Source of the DNA: an uncultured Lachnospiraceae bacterium
GTDB taxonomy: Bacteria > Bacillota > Clostridia > Lachnospirales > Lachnospiraceae
Length of the DNA stretch: 54,367 bases
Assembly (NCBI GenBank): GCA_948470755.1
Contig: CAOKPU010000013.1
Location: 1 to 54,367, forward strand
Direction of reading: 5' to 3'
The notes below the pieces were generated by a model. The model searched no databases. It worked only from the letters and a program-made list of their open reading frames with translations, and was not told the DNA's origin. The first letter of the stretch is position 1, and the number at the start of each line of letters is the position of its first letter. Positions 1-8,992 of this stretch are shown one piece after another. Made by a program: the position numbers and the translations under genes.

Positions 1-20
1 TACGGCATTCTCCGCACAGA

Positions 21-55
21 TTTGAGATTCCGCGAAGCGGAATCATGGGGGTTAG
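21..55 (+). repeat. Hairpin repeat copy 1
   Basis: GATTCCGC-GAA-GCGGAATC forms a perfect 8-bp stem with a 3-nt loop (26-44), followed by ATGGGGGTTAG. Positions 21-51 are identical to 26332-26362, and the match extends to 55/26366 with one mismatch. In both places the element ends just before the start of a sugar- or acyl-synthesis gene. It is probably the tail of a longer element cut by the window start. Confidence 0.75.
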
Positions 56-56
56 A

Positions 57-1247
57 ATGAAGAAGGAATGGATAAGGAAGATTGCGGAAGAAGGGAATAC
101 GCCGGCCTATGTATTTGAAACAGATGTTTTGAAACAAAAGATATCGGCGGTGAGAACGGGGTTAGGAAATCATCCGGGAATCAGGCTTTGCTATGCAATG
201 AAGGCAAATCCCTTTCTGATTAAAGAATTAGAACCTTATATTGATAAGTTTGAAGTATGTTCGCCGGGGGAATTGGCAATCTGCAAAAAGAAAAATGCAG
301 CCATGGATAAGATCGTCATGTCCGGCGTCAATAAGGAAAAGGAAGATATTGAACGCGCCTTGGAATGGGGAGTTACTCTTTTTACGGTGGAATCAAGGGC
401 GCAGCTTGATTTGCTTGCGCAGTGTGCGGATATCCAACATAAGCGGATAAAGGTTCTTCTGCGCCTTACAAGCGGCAACCAGTTCGGGATGGACAGACAG
501 TGCATTCTGGATATTATAGGACAGAGGGATAAATTCCCGGGGCTTATAATAAAAGGGATCCAGTTTTATTCGGGAACGCAGAAAAAGACAAAAAAAATCA
601 GGGAAGAAATCGATGCATTGTGCGATTTCTGTCAGGAATTAAGACAGATCTATGATTTTGAACCGGAAGAACTGGAATATGGTCCCGGATTTGGGATTGA
701 TTATTTCGGAAAAGGGGACGGCGGCAATGTCCTTGAAGAATGCAGGGAGGCTTTTGAAAAGGCAGCCGATAGGAAGCTGGAGCTGACATTAGAGATGGGG
801 AGGTTCCTTGCGGCTGAATGCGGAAGTTATATCACAAAGGTGATGGATATCAAACAGAATGACGGGCAGGAATATTGTATTGTGGATGGGGGGATTCATC
901 ATGTCAACTATTACGGACAGGTAATGGGGGCGAGGATTCCTCCTGTCCGTCATTACCGTATGGCCGATCATTATGAAGAAGCGGCAGAGGTTAAGGAAAA
1001 TCAGGAAGCGCAGAATATATGCGTCTGCGGATCCCTTTGCACTGTAGCCGATGTTTTGGGCAGGAATATTCCGGTGTGTGATCTGCAGGAAGGGGATCTG
1101 TTTGTTTTTGAGAAAATTGGCGCATATTCGGTGACGGAATCCATGTATTTGTTTTTGAGCAGACGGATGCCTAAAGTTTATTTATTGTCAGAGGACGGAT
1201 TGGAACTGCTCAGGGATTCTTTTGAAACATATCAATGGAACTGTTAA
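57..1247 (+). CDS. PLP-dependent fold-III decarboxylase (DAP/ornithine decarboxylase-like)
   Basis: Alanine-racemase-fold, PLP-dependent decarboxylase of the diaminopimelate/ornithine decarboxylase superfamily, about 396 residues, normal length for the family. The PLP lysine lies in YAMKAN near residue 50. A glycine-rich phosphate loop EYGPGFG lies mid-protein, and the C-terminal barrel carries CGSLCTVADVLG and GAYS motifs typical of the active-site cysteine/aspartate region. I chose ATG 57 because GGGGG sits 5 bp upstream; an in-frame ATG at 45 lies inside a hairpin-repeat tail and is less likely. It heads a run of carrier-protein and ligase genes, so it may make an amine or modified amino acid that is later loaded on a carrier or joined to a sugar. 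The substrate cannot be read from sequence. It is less likely to be housekeeping LysA, given the neighbourhood. Confidence 0.75.
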   Translation: MKKEWIRKIAEEGNTPAYVFETDVLKQKISAVRTGLGNHPGIRLCYAMKANPFLIKELEPYIDKFEVCSPGELAICKKKNAAMDKIVMSGVNKEKEDIERALEWGVTLFTVESRAQLDLLAQCADIQHKRIKVLLRLTSGNQFGMDRQCILDIIGQRDKFPGLIIKGIQFYSGTQKKTKKIREEIDALCDFCQELRQIYDFEPEELEYGPGFGIDYFGKGDGGNVLEECREAFEKAADRKLELTLEMGRFLAAECGSYITKVMDIKQNDGQEYCIVDGGIHHVNYYGQVMGARIPPVRHYRMADHYEEAAEVKENQEAQNICVCGSLCTVADVLGRNIPVCDLQEGDLFVFEKIGAYSVTESMYLFLSRRMPKVYLLSEDGLELLRDSFETYQWNC

Positions 1248-1274
1248 GGGGGATTGGGAAGAGAGGGATTTTTT

Positions 1275-2142
1275 ATGCAATTGCTGGAATCATATGATGA
1301 ATATGCGGATATGATCAAAGAATTTAGGGAAAAATGCAGAAGGCCTTTTTCCAACATCTATTTTATGCCGGCTGATATGGAACGGTATATCCGGCTGGGA
1401 AGGGCTGGTTATGAAAAGTCGGAAAGCGGAATTATATTGTATTTTGATGAAGAAAGATTTTACAGAGTTTGTTTATGTGTAAATGAAAATGAAAAGTTTA
1501 TGATAGAACGGCAGGATAAAAAGATCCTTGTAAAAAATGTATTCCGAAAGGGGAAAAAGAGGGAGAACCTGCAAAAGGTGGAAAAGAGGCTGGCGGAATT
1601 AGGGTTTGAAAATGAAGGCACATCTGTGAAAGTGAAAGGGGAAGTGGAAAAGATTTTTCAAAGATGCGAGCGGTTGGGCCGGTATGCGGATGCGCTGGAG
1701 CAGAAGGGATACCGGTTTAAAACTGCGGATATTTCCATGATTGGGGAAATCGAACAAATTATATTGGATTCCGGCGTGATCAAGGATTACCAGCTCAATT
1801 ATTTGACAGAGGAAGAGAAGAAGGAGATGGCGGAGAAAGGATGTTATTCTTATATAGTAAACGGTGAGAATCAAATATGCGGCGGCGGTTATTTTTTTAT
1901 AGATGGCGATACGACCATAGGGGTGGGGGGGGGCAATAAAAGAAGAATTTAAGAGGCATGGGCTTGCGCCGGTTTCCGCTTATCATAAACTGAAATGGCT
2001 CAAGGATAATGGTTTTAAGAGGGGGCAGGGATGGATATTGGTTGAAAATAAACCTTCTATTAACTACCATCAAAGCCTGGGATATGAGTTTGTGGATGAG
2101 TATACGGATGAATGGATATTGAAGGGAGAGGAAAAGGAATGA
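1275..2142 (+). pseudogene. Tandem-GNAT-like acyltransferase A, frameshifted at G9 (phase OFF)
   Basis: First of four paralogous GNAT-type acyltransferases (others at 2394, 3271 and 5657). The N-terminal 150 residues are a conserved lead domain; the GNAT fold is C-terminal. The frame from ATG 1275 (RBS GAGAGGG, 7-nt gap) breaks after the nine-G run at 1925-1933 and stops at 1952, removing about the last 60 residues including the acetyl-CoA-binding helix. With eight G the frame would continue as VGGAIKEEFKRHGL, exactly where paralogue B has VAAVVKEEYRLHGL, and would end at TGA 2142, overlapping the ACP start (ATGA). The rest of the reading frame is intact, so this looks like a contingency OFF state rather than decay; an assembly error in the homopolymer is the alternative. 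Role: likely N-acylation of an amino sugar, or acyl transfer from a carrier protein. Confidence 0.7.
1925..1933 (+). repeat. G9 homopolymer tract 1 (GNAT A)
   Basis: Nine consecutive G after GT in the GNAT A gene. Eight restores the frame seen in paralogues B and C; nine gives an early stop. Confidence 0.85.
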
Positions 2143-2366
2143 GAAATAAAGTATTGGAAATATTATACGAGGTGAATCCTAAGATAGCGGATCATTTAAC
2201 GGACAATTTGATTGAAAGCGGAATAATTGATTCTTTTGAAATTGTGAACGTAGTGATGGAGCTGGAGGAGGAACTAAACATAGAAATAGACCCGGAACTG
2301 ATCAGCCCGGATAATTTTGAGAGTGTGGATGCCATTGTCCGTTTGATGGAAAGGCTTTCCGAATAA
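2139..2366 (+). CDS. Acyl carrier protein 1
   Basis: Seventy-five-residue acidic four-helix carrier protein. The phosphopantetheine attachment site is Ser32 in GIIDSFEIV, the usual DSxxxV pattern. ATG 2139 overlaps the TGA of the in-frame version of acyltransferase A (ATGA), so translation would be coupled when A is ON. A longer in-frame reading from 2112 lies inside the upstream gene and is not needed. It probably carries an amino-acyl or acyl group activated by the adenylation enzyme at 4156 and delivered by one of the flanking GNAT enzymes. Confidence 0.85.
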   Translation: MRNKVLEILYEVNPKIADHLTDNLIESGIIDSFEIVNVVMELEEELNIEIDPELISPDNFESVDAIVRLMERLSE

Positions 2367-2393
2367 CCCGGAAAGTAAATAGGAGTGTTTTAT

Positions 2394-3251
2394 ATGCAGT
2401 TATTGGAATCGTATAATGAATATAAGGATATGATCAGATTGCTTAGGAAGAAGTGTGGAAGACCTTTTTCCAATGTGTATTATACGCCGGAAGATATGGA
2501 GCGGTATATCCGATTAGGCAGGGTAAGTTATGAGGAAACAGAGGGTGGGATTGTATTTTATTTTGATGAAGAGAAGTATGATAGGGTCTGTCTGTATGTG
2601 GATGAAAAGGAAAAACTTACTATTAAAGCACGTGATAAAAAAATATTGATAAAAAATGTTTTTCGGAAAGGGGAAAAAAGGGAAAATCTTTTATGCGTGG
2701 AGCGGCAGTTAGAAACATTGGGATTTACAAGACAGGGTACATCCGTAAAAATACGGGGAGAAGTATCCAAAATTTTCCAAAAATGTGAAGGTAAGAAAAA
2801 GTTTGCGGATGCATTGGGTAAGAAAGGGTATCGGTGTGTGGTTGCCGATGTTTCTATGTTCGATGAGATTGAGGCATTGATACTAAGCTCGGGCATTATT
2901 AAGGATTATCAATTGAACTATTGGACAGAGGAAGAAAAGCAAAAGATAATGGAAGAAGGCTCCTATTTATGTATGATAGATAAGGAGGGGAAGGTATGCG
3001 CGGCGGGAGCATGTATCGTGAAAGGGAAGACAACAAAGGGAGTGGCAGCGGTGGTCAAAGAGGAATATAGGCTGCATGGGCTGATTGTGGCATTAGCCTA
3101 TCACCGGGCCAAGTGGTTGTATGAGAACGGATATGAATATTGCCAGGGGTGGATATTGACCAACAACGAACCTTCTATACGATATTATCAAAGCTTGGGA
3201 TATGAGTTCGTGAATGAATATACGGATGAGTGGATTCTGGAAACCTGTTAA
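2394..3251 (+). CDS. Tandem-GNAT-like acyltransferase B
   Basis: Intact 285-residue paralogue of acyltransferase A. It starts MQLLESYNEY with AGGAG 8 nt upstream. The N-terminal domain has the shared block CGRPFSNVYYTPEDMERYI; the C-terminal GNAT part has VVKEEYRLHGLIVALAYHRAKW (the acyl-CoA pyrophosphate-binding helix region) and ends NEPSIRYYQSLGYEF, the classic GNAT β6-β7 pattern. It is not membrane bound and has no signal peptide. Flanked by a carrier protein and further copies, it likely transfers an acyl group to an amino sugar or amino-acyl carrier. The donor, CoA or ACP, is unknown. Confidence 0.75.
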   Translation: MQLLESYNEYKDMIRLLRKKCGRPFSNVYYTPEDMERYIRLGRVSYEETEGGIVFYFDEEKYDRVCLYVDEKEKLTIKARDKKILIKNVFRKGEKRENLLCVERQLETLGFTRQGTSVKIRGEVSKIFQKCEGKKKFADALGKKGYRCVVADVSMFDEIEALILSSGIIKDYQLNYWTEEEKQKIMEEGSYLCMIDKEGKVCAAGACIVKGKTTKGVAAVVKEEYRLHGLIVALAYHRAKWLYENGYEYCQGWILTNNEPSIRYYQSLGYEFVNEYTDEWILETC

Positions 3252-3270
3252 ACCGTTAAGGGGTATTTGA

Positions 3271-4128
3271 ATGGAAAAGCTGAAAACATTTGATGAATAT
3301 ACTAATTTGATAAAGGAAGTAAAATCAGCATGTAAGAAGCCTTTTTCAAATATTTATTATATGTCGCGCGATATAAAAAATTATATAGGGACAGGCAGAT
3401 TGTCCTATGAAAAGGTAAGCGGCGGCGTTCTTTTTTTCCTGGACGAGGAGTTATACTATAGGGTTTGGCTTTATATAGATGAGAAGGCAAAGTTTATCAT
3501 ATGCCCGCAGGATAAGAAAATGCTGGTCAGGAATATTTATAAATCCGGGGAGAAAGAGGAAAGCCTGCAATGCATAGATCATAGATTGGAGGAGTCAGGG
3601 TTCCAAAAAGAAGGGACCACAATCGGGATCCAGGGAGAACTGCAGAACCTGCTTCAAAAATGTGAGAAGATAAAGAAATATGCGGAAGCGATGGAAAGGA
3701 AAGGTTTCCGCTGTGTGGAAGCGGATTTTTCCATGTACGGGGAACTGGAAGCAATTATCCTGGATTCAGGGATTGTTAAAGATTATCAGCTAGATTACAG
3801 GACGGAAGAAGAAAAGAGAAAACTGGAAAAAGGTTCTTATTTATATATAGCAGATGCTGATGGACAGATATGTGCGGCAAGTATTTGTATTGTTGAGAAC
3901 GGTATTGCAAACGGGGTGGCCCTGGCTGTGAAGGAGGAATATAAGAGGCAGGGGATCGCACCTTATTTAACATATCATAGATTTCAGTGGATGCGTAATA
4001 AGGAAGTGAGGATTGTGCAGGGATGGATATTGACCAGTAATGTCCCATCTCTTAAATATCACCAAAGCATGGGACATAAATTTTTGGACAGATATGCAGA
4101 CGAATGGGTTTTGGATCTGACAGATTAG
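3271..4128 (+). CDS. Tandem-GNAT-like acyltransferase C
   Basis: Third paralogue, 285 residues, starting MEKLKTFDEY with AAGGGG 7 nt upstream. It shares CKKPFSNIYYM, VRNIYKSGEK and the GNAT motif VKEEYKRQGIAPYLTYHRFQW, ending SLKYHQSMGHKF. Position and sequence suggest tandem duplication from the same ancestor as A and B, then divergence, as expected for enzymes using different acyl donors or acceptors in one glycan. Confidence 0.75.
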   Translation: MEKLKTFDEYTNLIKEVKSACKKPFSNIYYMSRDIKNYIGTGRLSYEKVSGGVLFFLDEELYYRVWLYIDEKAKFIICPQDKKMLVRNIYKSGEKEESLQCIDHRLEESGFQKEGTTIGIQGELQNLLQKCEKIKKYAEAMERKGFRCVEADFSMYGELEAIILDSGIVKDYQLDYRTEEEKRKLEKGSYLYIADADGQICAASICIVENGIANGVALAVKEEYKRQGIAPYLTYHRFQWMRNKEVRIVQGWILTSNVPSLKYHQSMGHKFLDRYADEWVLDLTD

Positions 4129-4155
4129 GAAATAGATTAAGCAGGAGGAAAGGGT

Positions 4156-5688
4156 ATGATAAAGAATGTGTTGCAGATGTTGGAGAATGCGGCCCGGTTA
4201 TTTCCTGATAAAGCAGCTTTTTCGGATAGCAATGGATCTGTTTCGTATCGGGAGGCCTTTGCATCGGCAAAATCCATTGGTACATGTATAACTAAAATGG
4301 GGCAAAAAGGGAAAGCTGTCGCGGTTGTCATGGAAAAAAATAAGGAAGCGGTCATAAGCTTCATGGGGGCAGTTTATAGCGGCAATTTTTACGTCCCGAT
4401 CGACTCAAAAATGCCGGATGACAGGATTAGGAAGATTTTTGACATTGTGGATCCAACAGTTATCCTGACGGATGAAGCAAACTATGAAAGAATGAAATGC
4501 CTGGAAAAGAAGGTGGTTCTTTATTGGGATGCTGTGAAAGCAATACCGGATGAGGATGCCCTAATGGCAATTAGAAGAAAGGCGATCGATACGGATCCGG
4601 TTTATGCATTGTTTACATCAGGATCTACCGGAATCCCCAAAGGAGTGGTCTGCTGCCATCGTTCCGTTATCGATTATGCAGATTGGCTGATCGAGACGTT
4701 TTCTTTTGATGAAAATACGATTTTTGGCAACCAGACTCAATTTTACTTCAGCATGTCGGTATTGGATATCTATGCCGCTATACGCAGTGCGGCGCAGCTA
4801 CATATCATACCGCAGGGATTGTTTACTTTTCCGGTAAAACTGCTGGAACATATGAATGAGCATAAGATTAATACTATTTACTGGGTCCCGACGGCGTTAT
4901 GTACGGTAGCGAACTTAAGGGCGCTGAATAAAGTACAGATGCCATATTTGAAAAAAATCCTTTTCGCAGGGGAATTGATGCCTACAAAACAATTGAACAT
5001 ATGGAGGGAACATGTGCCAAATGCCCTGTATGCGAACTTATTTGGTCCTACGGAAATTACGGATATTGGTATATATTATATCGTAAACCGTGAATTTGAG
5101 GACGATGAACCGATCCCCATAGGAAAGGCTTGTGATAATGTGGATTTGCTGATTTTGGATGAAAACGGACAAGAGGCCGCGGAAGGGGAAATTGGGGAAC
5201 TATGTATCAGAGGCAGCTTTTTGGCATTAGGATATTATAATGATCAGGAAAAAACAAAGGAAGTATTTGTGCAAAACCCGTTAAACCCTCATTATCCGGA
5301 GTTGATTTATAAAACGGGGGATCTGGTCAGTATAAATGACTGTGGTGAATTGCTTTATCACGGACGGAAGGATTTTCAGATCAAACGCCGGGGAAATCGT
5401 ATCGAATTAGGGGAAATCGAAGCGGCTGCGGGCGGGATTGACGGCATTGAAATGTGCGTATGCATTTATGATGATAAAAAGCAGAAAATTATTTTTTTCT
5501 ATAAAGGCAGGGAAATTTCGGAGGACGGATTGGCCAAGGGCTTAGGGGGGAAAATACCGGAGTATATGCAGCCGGATAGATATATCCGTCTGGAAGACCT
5601 TCCATATAACGCTAACGGGAAAATTGACAGAAAACAGTTAAAAGGAGCATATATCAATGGAAAGTTTGAGGAGCTTGGAAGAGTATAA
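4156..5688 (+). CDS. DltA-like amino-acid adenylation enzyme
   Basis: Stand-alone AMP-forming adenylation protein, 510 residues, most like D-alanine--carrier protein ligase (DltA). Visible motifs: TSGSTGIPKGV at residues 154-164 (P-loop), FSMSVLDIY, FGPTEITDIGIYY, YKTGDL, GRKDFQIKRRGNRIELGEIE, and the catalytic lysine K489 in NANGKIDRK. RBS AGGAGG lies 7 nt before the ATG. It would activate an amino or hydroxy acid as an acyl-AMP and load a phosphopantetheine carrier, probably ACP1 or ACP2. No other dlt operon genes are present, so teichoic-acid D-alanylation is unlikely here. Its end overlaps the next start by 32 nt. Confidence 0.8.
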   Translation: MIKNVLQMLENAARLFPDKAAFSDSNGSVSYREAFASAKSIGTCITKMGQKGKAVAVVMEKNKEAVISFMGAVYSGNFYVPIDSKMPDDRIRKIFDIVDPTVILTDEANYERMKCLEKKVVLYWDAVKAIPDEDALMAIRRKAIDTDPVYALFTSGSTGIPKGVVCCHRSVIDYADWLIETFSFDENTIFGNQTQFYFSMSVLDIYAAIRSAAQLHIIPQGLFTFPVKLLEHMNEHKINTIYWVPTALCTVANLRALNKVQMPYLKKILFAGELMPTKQLNIWREHVPNALYANLFGPTEITDIGIYYIVNREFEDDEPIPIGKACDNVDLLILDENGQEAAEGEIGELCIRGSFLALGYYNDQEKTKEVFVQNPLNPHYPELIYKTGDLVSINDCGELLYHGRKDFQIKRRGNRIELGEIEAAAGGIDGIEMCVCIYDDKKQKIIFFYKGREISEDGLAKGLGGKIPEYMQPDRYIRLEDLPYNANGKIDRKQLKGAYINGKFEELGRV

Positions 5689-6514
5689 ATCTCTGTTGGC
5701 TTCGTATAAGTCAATTTACCGGAGGGGGTATAACAATAATTATCTAAGTACGGCTATGGTGAAACGGTATGTTAGCCTCGGGCGTATTTATTTTGAGGCT
5801 GATGAAAATGCATTGCTTTTCTTCACGGATGAAGAAAATTATTACCGTTTGTATCTTCTGCTGGGGCCGGAAATGGATTTTTCCATTAAGGTACATGATA
5901 AGCCGGTCATGGTCAGGAATATCTACAGGGAAGGGGCAAAGCCGGATTGTCTGTGGAAAGTGGAAGCGGCTTTAAAAAAGCAGGGATTTGCCTTATATGA
6001 TAAGACGGTTCAGATTCTGGCAAAGCCTTTGGAGGATAAAGAAAACATACGGAGGAAATATGATAAGGCAATTTCTTTTTTGGAGAGATTTGGAATGAGG
6101 ATCGGGTATGCGCAGGAAGAGGATATGGAACAGATGATGAGCCTAAAAGCCCAGGAGCCATTGTTGAAAGATTATCATTTTATGTATGAAACAGAAAAGG
6201 AAATATTGTATGATATTGAAAAGGGGTATTATCGGTGTGCATACAGCTCATCGGGTGAGATTTGCGCAGTACAGAATTATGCGGTTGCTAATGGCGTATT
6301 GCAGGGGAACTGGCTGGCGGTGAAGGATGAGTATAAAGTGAAGTATGGGATTGGAAGCGCTATGGCTTATCATTCGTTTTTATATGCGATAGAACATGGT
6401 ATTTCCTGTTATTATGGCTGGGTAGTAAGAGATAATGAGAAGTCAATAAGATATCACCAGTCAATTGGATATGAAGTTGGTAATAAGTGGGCAGATGAAT
6501 GGCTGCTTCAATAA
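5657..6514 (+). CDS. Tandem-GNAT-like acyltransferase D
   Basis: Fourth and most divergent paralogue, 285 residues, starting MESLRSLEEY with AAAGGAG 10 nt upstream and inside the end of the adenylation gene. It keeps the lead domain (GYNNNYLSTAMVKRYV, VRNIYREGAK) and the GNAT core (VKDEYKVKYGIGSAMAYHSF, NEKSIRYHQSIGYE). The tight coupling to the adenylation enzyme and to ACP2 (12-nt gap) suggests this copy uses the acyl group those two make. Confidence 0.75.
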   Translation: MESLRSLEEYKSLLASYKSIYRRGYNNNYLSTAMVKRYVSLGRIYFEADENALLFFTDEENYYRLYLLLGPEMDFSIKVHDKPVMVRNIYREGAKPDCLWKVEAALKKQGFALYDKTVQILAKPLEDKENIRRKYDKAISFLERFGMRIGYAQEEDMEQMMSLKAQEPLLKDYHFMYETEKEILYDIEKGYYRCAYSSSGEICAVQNYAVANGVLQGNWLAVKDEYKVKYGIGSAMAYHSFLYAIEHGISCYYGWVVRDNEKSIRYHQSIGYEVGNKWADEWLLQ

Positions 6515-6526
6515 GGAGATAAATAA

Positions 6527-6766
6527 ATGAGCAATTTGGAAAAGTATAATCAGGTATTTTGTGAACAGTTTTCCCTTGAGAGCGGGTTTGACTGTGAGAA
6601 GGTAAAGATGAATGACACGGCTGATTGGGATTCGATAGGTCATTTGAATCTGATATCTGCTTTAGAGGATGTTTTTGGGATCATGTTTGAAACAGAAGAT
6701 ATTCTGTCTTTTGATACTTATCATCGTGGAATTGAAATATTAGGGAAATATGGAATAGAGATATAG
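6527..6766 (+). CDS. Acyl carrier protein 2
   Basis: Seventy-nine-residue carrier protein with phosphopantetheine site Ser36 in WDSIGHLNLI. RBS GGAG lies just upstream. It sits between acyltransferase D and a ketoreductase-like SDR, which fits carrier-bound processing of an acyl chain before transfer. Confidence 0.82.
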   Translation: MSNLEKYNQVFCEQFSLESGFDCEKVKMNDTADWDSIGHLNLISALEDVFGIMFETEDILSFDTYHRGIEILGKYGIEI

Positions 6767-6782
6767 CTGTGGGGATAGGGGC

Positions 6783-7544
6783 ATGAATACGGAATTGGGA
6801 CTTTTATTCGGAAAGATATGTTTAATCACAGGCGCAAGCCGGGGAATAGGGCGCCAGACGGCAGAATGTTTTGCCAAACAGGGAGCTGTTGTTTATGCGA
6901 ATGCCAGAAGGGCTGGATGCCTGGAAGAATGGGCGAAGGAAATAAGTGCAGAGGAAAGAGGAAAAATCATTCCTCTGTATTTTGATATTACAAATACAGA
7001 AGAGGTTAGGCAGGGCGTTTTAAAGCTGAAAAAAGAGGAAGGAAGGATAGATGTCCTTGTCAATAATGCCGGAATGGTTACGAATGAGCTGCTTGGAATG
7101 ATTTCCAAGGATAAAATGAGGGAAATGTTTGAAGTAAATGTATTTGGGCTTCTGGATTTGACGCAGATAGTATCTACAAGATTTATGATGAAGCAAAAGA
7201 GTGGGAGCATAATTAATATAGCGTCGGCAGTAGGGGTGGAAGGAAGCCAGGGGCAGATAGCGTATTCAGCCAGCAAAGGAGCGGTTGTCTCAATGACAAA
7301 GTCGATGGCAAAGGAGTTGGCCCCATATAATATCAGGGTCAATGCGCTTGCGCCGGGGATGATACAGACAGAACGTATAAAAGAAACGGTGCGGGATGTT
7401 TACAAAGGAAATATACCTCCTATCAGATTAGGAAGATTGGGTGAACCTCAGGAAATAGCGGATGGATGTTTATATCTTGCGTCAGATCTTTCCTGTTATA
7501 CGACGGGCCAGGTCTTAACGATAAGCGGAGGATTGGTGCTTTAG
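6783..7544 (+). CDS. Short-chain dehydrogenase/reductase (FabG-like)
   Basis: Classical SDR of 253 residues: cofactor motif TGASRGIG near residue 17, NNAG near residue 95, catalytic Tyr161-x3-Lys165 in YSASK, and C-terminal YTTGQVLTISGG. It resembles 3-oxoacyl-ACP reductase and its neighbours are two carrier-protein genes and two ligases, so reduction of an ACP-bound keto group is the simplest role. Campylobacter legionaminic clusters also hold an SDR (PtmA), so a sugar-precursor role is the alternative. Confidence 0.78.
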   Translation: MNTELGLLFGKICLITGASRGIGRQTAECFAKQGAVVYANARRAGCLEEWAKEISAEERGKIIPLYFDITNTEEVRQGVLKLKKEEGRIDVLVNNAGMVTNELLGMISKDKMREMFEVNVFGLLDLTQIVSTRFMMKQKSGSIINIASAVGVEGSQGQIAYSASKGAVVSMTKSMAKELAPYNIRVNALAPGMIQTERIKETVRDVYKGNIPPIRLGRLGEPQEIADGCLYLASDLSCYTTGQVLTISGGLVL

Positions 7545-7583
7545 GAAAATAATTTACATGGTTGGGTTTGAGGAGGCGTATAT

Positions 7584-8975
7584 ATGTTTCTGGAAATCGA
7601 TAAAAAGGATAAGAATAGTATTGCATTGATAGATAGTGGGGATGATTGTGCAACCTATGGTGAGATCATAGATTTTGGCGCTTCCTTTTATAACTGTATA
7701 AAAAAAAGGACATTAATTTTTGTATTATGCAGTAATTGCGTCGGGGCAGTAATGGGGTATCTGGGTTCGATGATGAATCGTATTGTGCCATTAATGCTGA
7801 GTGATTCTATGGATTCCAAACAGATGGAGAACCTAATACATATTTATCGGCCGGAATATATCTGGAAACCGGAAAATATGGTAGGGGATAAAGAGAAAGT
7901 CGCATTCAGCGGACGCAGCTATGCATTAGTGTCCACAGGATTAAGCAGTTATCCGCTATACGAGGAATTATCCCTTTTATTGACGACTTCAGGATCAACG
8001 GGAAGCCCTAAATTAGTACGCCATTCGTATGAAAATCTGGAAGCGCAGGCGAGGAATATTTCTGAGTTTTTTGAGCTGGATCATAAGGAAAGGCCGATGG
8101 TGGATTTGCCGATTAACTATACTTATGGATTATCGGTGTTGAATAGCCATCTATATTCCGGAGCGACTATATTATTGACAAGCCGGAATGTTTTAGATTT
8201 AAATTATTGGGCGTTTTTAAAAAAAGAGAATGCGACAAGCTTTACGAATGTACCATATAGCTATGAAATATTAAAAAAATTGCATGTTTTTCAGATGGAA
8301 CTTCCTTCCTTGAAAACTTTTTCGCAGGGAGGCGGTAAATTGAATGAAGAATTGCATAAAGAATTTGCAGAGTATGCATTGCGGACAGGGAGAAGGTTTA
8401 TTGTAACTTATGGGCAGACTGAGGGAAGCGCCAGAATGGCATATCTGCCTGCAGAGTATGCTATAAAAAAATGCGGGAGTATTGGAAAGGCAATTCCTAA
8501 TGGGCATTTGTTTCTTGTGGATGAGGATGGGAAGGAAATAGATGAACCGAATGTAGTCGGGGAAATGGTATACCAAGGGCCAAATGTGACTTTAGGTTAT
8601 GCAAAAACAGGGGAAGATCTGATATTAGGGGATGAAAGGCATGGAATCCTGTATACCGGTGATATGGTGAAAAGAGATGAGGAGGGCTTTTATTATATTG
8701 TTGGCAGAAAGAAACGTTTTTTGAAATTGTGCGGATACAGGATAAGCCTAGATGAATGTGAAGATATGATAAAGGCGGCCTTCCATATAGAATGCGCCTG
8801 TGTTGGGAATGATGAATACATGAATATTTATGTCACGACAATGCAGGATCATGATGGCATAAGGAAATATATTTCTGCAAAAACGAAAATGAATTCAAAT
8901 GTTTTCAGGGTTCTTTATTTGGAAAGGCTTCCAAGGAATGAGGCGGGAAAGATTTTATACAGCAAATTGCAGTAG
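7584..8975 (+). CDS. AMP-forming acyl-CoA/acyl-ACP ligase
   Basis: ANL-superfamily ligase, 463 residues, shorter than typical acyl-CoA synthetases. Motifs: TTSGSTGSPKLV, TYGQTEGSARM, YTGDMVKRDEEGF, GRKKRFLKLCGYRISLDECE, and the C-terminal catalytic lysine in PRNEAGKILYSKL. RBS GAGGAGG is 9-10 nt upstream. It probably activates a small carboxylic acid for ACP2 or CoA. It is distinct from the DltA-like enzyme upstream, so the module can activate two different acids. Confidence 0.78.
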   Translation: MFLEIDKKDKNSIALIDSGDDCATYGEIIDFGASFYNCIKKRTLIFVLCSNCVGAVMGYLGSMMNRIVPLMLSDSMDSKQMENLIHIYRPEYIWKPENMVGDKEKVAFSGRSYALVSTGLSSYPLYEELSLLLTTSGSTGSPKLVRHSYENLEAQARNISEFFELDHKERPMVDLPINYTYGLSVLNSHLYSGATILLTSRNVLDLNYWAFLKKENATSFTNVPYSYEILKKLHVFQMELPSLKTFSQGGGKLNEELHKEFAEYALRTGRRFIVTYGQTEGSARMAYLPAEYAIKKCGSIGKAIPNGHLFLVDEDGKEIDEPNVVGEMVYQGPNVTLGYAKTGEDLILGDERHGILYTGDMVKRDEEGFYYIVGRKKRFLKLCGYRISLDECEDMIKAAFHIECACVGNDEYMNIYVTTMQDHDGIRKYISAKTKMNSNVFRVLYLERLPRNEAGKILYSKLQ

Positions 8976-8992
8976 CAAACCGGAGAAAAATT

